From the NCBI GenBank assembly GCA_021841025.1, contig JAKBWA010000064.1:1-64000 (forward strand): 64,000 nt of DNA, in the 5' to 3' direction. The notes under the pieces were generated by a model that did no database searches, was not told where the DNA came from, and saw only the letters and a program-made list of their open reading frames with translations. Origin of the DNA: Bacillota bacterium (GTDB lineage Bacteria; Bacillota; Sulfobacillia; Sulfobacillales; Sulfobacillaceae). Position numbers and translations under genes: made by a program. Below are positions 60,513-64,000 of this stretch, in pieces (position 1 is the stretch's first letter; every line of letters begins with the position of its first letter).

Positions 60513-62451
60513 TATACCGGTCAGGGTGAAGCTCTACATAATTATAAGGACCTTCCCAATGGTAACGTGCTCCCGTTAATAAGTCTTGAACCACAAAATG
60601 AGCGCCTTCTGCCAGACCCAGAGCCTGCATGTCCAAAGCCGTCCAGCCTGATTGTGTGAAAACTGAATCAAGATTTACCACTATGATCAAAATTGAATGG
60701 TAACCCTTATCTCGTTTGCTATAGACCAGGATTTGAGGATTATCTATAGCATGAAAAGTTAAAACCCCTCCGTGCCGTAAAGCGCTTTCCTGGTGCCGGA
60801 TGGTATTGACTTTGCGAATGACGTCCTGAATATTAGGGACCCGGTGTAAATCCCAAGAGCGTATCTCATATTTCTCCGAATGATTATATTCTTCGCTGCC
60901 CGGAAAAAGAGGCTCGTGCTCTAAAAGTTCGAAAGCCGGTCCATAGATACCATAATTCGGTGACAGCGTGGCCGCCAAGATGAACCTCACTATAAAGGCC
61001 TGAGGTAGGCCACTTTGCAGATATGATGTTAAGATGTCTGGAGTATTCGGCCAAAAATTGGGGCGGAAGTATTCTTTCTTTTCCCCAAAAACCAATTCCG
61101 ATACATACTCCCGCAGTTCTTGCTGCGTGTTCCGCCATGCAAAATATGTGTAAGACTGCGTAAATCCCACTTTAGACAAGGCCTCCATTAACTTGGGCCT
61201 GGTAAACGCTTCCGAGAGAAAGATCACATCAGGAAAACGTTTCTTCATTTGGGCAATAAACCACTCCCAGAACGGCAGCGGCTTAGTATGCGGATTGTCC
61301 ACGCGAAAAATTCGCACGCCCCGCTCTGCCCAGAATATCACGCTTTCGAGCAACGCTTGCCACAAAGAGCGCCAATCCTCACACTCAAAATTCAAAGGAA
61401 AGACATCTTCGTATTTTTTGGGCGGATTCTCCGCATATTGGATACTTCCATCGGGGAAATGGCGAAACCATTCCGGATGCTCCCCCACCCAAGGATGATC
61501 CGGTGAACACTGAAATGTTAAATCGAGTGCTAAGTCCATGTTTAATGACCTCACGCGTTGAAGGAAATGGTCAAAATCTTCCAGCGTTCCCAGTCGCGGG
61601 TGAATGGACATATGCCCACCTTCTGGACCGCCGATAGCCCAAGGGCTTCCGGGATCACCTGAAGACGCCACACTCTGGTTATTAGCGCCTTTGCGGTGCG
61701 TCAACCCAATAGGATGAATCGGAGGCAGATAAATAACATCAAAACCTAGATCAGCCACATAACCAAGAAATTCTTCGCATTCTCTTAGGGTTCCGTGGCT
61801 ACCCAGGCGTGTCGGACACGAGCGGGGGAAAAACTCATACCAGGCGCCGAACCCTGCGCGCTGGGGGTCAACCCGAACTGTAAAAATCGACGAACGCCGA
61901 GCATGAGACACATCGGGCAAATCTCTCATAATTTCCTCTAACCGTGAAGAGCCCGCCATTGACAAGCGGTCATCATCTCTTGCTTGGTCAAATTGTTTGA
62001 GCCAGCTTTCGAGTTCAATAATGGTCTGAGAAAGCGTCACCGGCGCAAGTTGCTGATAAAAAGACAAGCGCTTTGCAATAATATCTCGTCCAATTTGCAA
62101 TTCATCATTGATGTCCTGACCCAATGACAATTTCTTGTCGTAGCGCAGGCGCCAGCTACGAAACTCATCAACCCATCCCTCGATGATATATTCATATAAT
62201 CCGAGTTCGTTGACATCGAATTGGGCGCGATATCTATCATTGCCTATTGCCTTGAGCGGAACATATGACCATGGTGTGGCGGGAGCTCGCCTGTACCCCA
62301 ACCGTCCCCCAACCACATCATGGCCATCAGCCACCAAATCCGCTTCCACAATCATCTGGTCCCCTATAATCCGTTTAACGGGATACCTTCCACCGTCGAC
62401 ACAGGGTGTTACCTCAAATATATATACGCGCCTACGCCCGTCCAGGGTCAT
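60478..62451 (-). CDS. glgE: Alpha-1,4-glucan:maltose-1-phosphate maltosyltransferase
   Basis: GAWYEFFPRSCPTRLGSHGTLRECEEFLGYVADLGFDVIYLPPIHPIGLTHRKGANN; GVRIFRVDNPHTKPLPFWEWFIAQMK; FLSEAFTRPKLM. Confidence 0.94.
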   Translation of the reverse strand: MTLDGRRRVYIFEVTPCVDGGRYPVKRIIGDQMIVEADLVADGHDVVGGRLGYRRAPATPWSYVPLKAIGNDRYRAQFDVNELGLYEYIIEGWVDEFRSWRLRYDKKLSLGQDINDELQIGRDIIAKRLSFYQQLAPVTLSQTIIELESWLKQFDQARDDDRLSMAGSSRLEEIMRDLPDVSHARRSSIFTVRVDPQRAGFGAWYEFFPRSCPTRLGSHGTLRECEEFLGYVADLGFDVIYLPPIHPIGLTHRKGANNQSVASSGDPGSPWAIGGPEGGHMSIHPRLGTLEDFDHFLQRVRSLNMDLALDLTFQCSPDHPWVGEHPEWFRHFPDGSIQYAENPPKKYEDVFPLNFECEDWRSLWQALLESVIFWAERGVRIFRVDNPHTKPLPFWEWFIAQMKKRFPDVIFLSEAFTRPKLMEALSKVGFTQSYTYFAWRNTQQELREYVSELVFGEKKEYFRPNFWPNTPDILTSYLQSGLPQAFIVRFILAATLSPNYGIYGPAFELLEHEPLFPGSEEYNHSEKYEIRSWDLHRVPNIQDVIRKVNTIRHQESALRHGGVLTFHAIDNPQILVYSKRDKGYHSILIIVVNLDSVFTQSGWTALDMQALGLAEGAHFVVQDLLTGARYHWEGPYNYVELHPDRYNAHLLRIEEGI

Positions 62452-62511
62452 CCCTTTCGCTCCTTATAGCCACACATTCTGGTACCGACGCTATTGCGCC
62501 GTAGTCCACCG

Positions 62512-64000
62512 TCAGCGCCGGTGAATGGCGAGCAATTCGTCCAATTGCGTGACATACTCTTGCCACCGTCTTGATTCGTCAGGGTTCTCAAAATTTGCGT
62601 CCGACAGCCCGAATACAGTCAGCCGAGCTTTCTGGAGGTCAGTACCTAGTGATGCGTCCTGTGAGATTTTTATGGCTTGGGTCAAACGGTCCAGATATTC
62701 TACACAATTTGGTTGCTGGCTAACCATTTCCGTTAATCTTTTTATAAACATCTCGTAATGATAGGACAAATCATCCCAATCATCAAGTAATCCCCACTCC
62801 TGGGCTTCTGCCAATAACCGCTGAATTTCCGCGAAATTAACGTTATCGCTGTTCAATTGCCTTTGAAATTGATCGCGAATAGACACGGCTGCAGCGTTCC
62901 ATAGGACATCCGGAATACCTTGGCCCATGTCCTTCAAAAATCGCATGAAAGATATAGTGTGTTCATATATGTGCCGGTTGTATGTTACGGCTTCGTTCAG
63001 TGAATTACTCACAAGTTGCGCAATCACCCGATCCTGTTCGTCCCGAAACAAATGGCGCAATGAATTCGTATGCCCTGGAAAGATCTGATCTAATAGGCGA
63101 ATGACTTCAGGAAACTCCGCCGCGTGAAAGGCACTAGAGAAACGTTGCAACACGCTCCGATAGAGATCGTCATCCCGAGAAACTCTTGTCCCGGCAATCA
63201 CATTGTGATCCCCTAAATGAAGCACGGCATAATCATATGTCGCTCGTTCCAGTGTGTTCTGGGAAACAATCTCAACTTGTCCCATACCCATCTTAACCGG
63301 CCCCGATTTCCATAACACTTCCTTCCGGGCATAAACATCGTAACAATAAATGCTGGTCGTATTGTTCTGATGGTCATCCATCAGAAGATGCATTACGCTG
63401 TAATGTAACGCTACACGTGAAAGAGTAATCATATGTCCCTTGACCGCATTGTCGAAAATGTCACGACCACTGAGGTTCCTCTGATTGCTTTTGGCGCGCT
63501 CAAGCAGAGCTAAGAAGGATACTTCCATTGACACATTAAACAGTTTTTCCCCTAATTGCATAGCACGAGCCGCATACTTCATGACTTGAATCGCCTCTAA
63601 GCCGCCAATATCGTCAAAAAACCAACCACAACTCGTATACATCAACAACAAATGACGATACAACTCCATTAATTGAAAAACCTGAATCGTCTCGTTCAGA
63701 TCTAAGCTCCGAGTTTGATGGTCCGCTATAAAGGCATTGAGTCGAGACGGACTTCGGTCAAAAATCACGTCGATGTAATCGTGACAAGCTTGAACGGGAT
63801 CTTTTAGCAAGCGAGATGCCAAATTATCAAAGATAGGAACACTGGTGTCCCTTATATAGTCCATCCCCTGCCTTAACCATTTGCGCCACCTCTGATTCCA
63901 TGTCGGATGCAGCCCCGTCTGACATCCGCAGTCACTGCGCCATCGTTCGATGCCATGCGCACAACTCCACGAGGTATTCTCAATGATTTCAGCCTTCCAC
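62512..64000 (-). CDS. GH57-related DUF3536 protein, N-terminal part beyond window edge
   Basis: Frame stays open upstream of the track's Met to the edge: WKAEIIENTSWSCAHGIERWRSDCGCQTGLHPTWNQRWRKWLRQGMDYIRDTSVPIFD...; characteristic ENTSWSCAHGIERWRSDCGC. Confidence 0.85.
   Translation of the reverse strand, partial: WKAEIIENTSWSCAHGIERWRSDCGCQTGLHPTWNQRWRKWLRQGMDYIRDTSVPIFDNLASRLLKDPVQACHDYIDVIFDRSPSRLNAFIADHQTRSLDLNETIQVFQLMELYRHLLLMYTSCGWFFDDIGGLEAIQVMKYAARAMQLGEKLFNVSMEVSFLALLERAKSNQRNLSGRDIFDNAVKGHMITLSRVALHYSVMHLLMDDHQNNTTSIYCYDVYARKEVLWKSGPVKMGMGQVEIVSQNTLERATYDYAVLHLGDHNVIAGTRVSRDDDLYRSVLQRFSSAFHAAEFPEVIRLLDQIFPGHTNSLRHLFRDEQDRVIAQLVSNSLNEAVTYNRHIYEHTISFMRFLKDMGQGIPDVLWNAAAVSIRDQFQRQLNSDNVNFAEIQRLLAEAQEWGLLDDWDDLSYHYEMFIKRLTEMVSQQPNCVEYLDRLTQAIKISQDASLGTDLQKARLTVFGLSDANFENPDESRRWQEYVTQLDELLAIHRR

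Overview
The window is ordinary-looking bacterial chromosome: dense genes on both strands, moderate GC, and SD-type ribosome sites. The gene content would fit a Sulfobacillus-like Firmicute, but that is inference only. It carries:
- B12-dependent ribonucleotide reductase with nrdR
- ilvE
- a glycolate oxidase module (fused GlcD-GlcE plus GlcF)
- a GABA-aminotransferase / aldehyde dehydrogenase / acyl-CoA dehydrogenase block
- hemQ
- thrC-thrB
- an orphan gltB
- NDH-2-like oxidoreductase
- scattered exopolysaccharide genes (several GT4, galE, sugar transferase, O-antigen-ligase-like)
- a GH84-like enzyme
- a tandem-domain ThyX-like protein
- a GlgE-type glucan operon (DUF3536/GH57 -> glgE -> treS-mak fusion -> glgB) that runs off the right edge.
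The best lead is a probable selenoprotein at 49730-50332 (minus). Two ORFs in the track (123 aa and 64 aa) lie in the same frame and are separated by one TGA. That TGA sits exactly where the first Cys of a thioredoxin-fold CxxC motif is expected (TTPG-U-PKC). A bacterial-SECIS-like hairpin follows, with its apical loop starting 19 nt after the UGA. No CRISPR array, rRNA, intact tRNA, prophage or intact IS element was seen.
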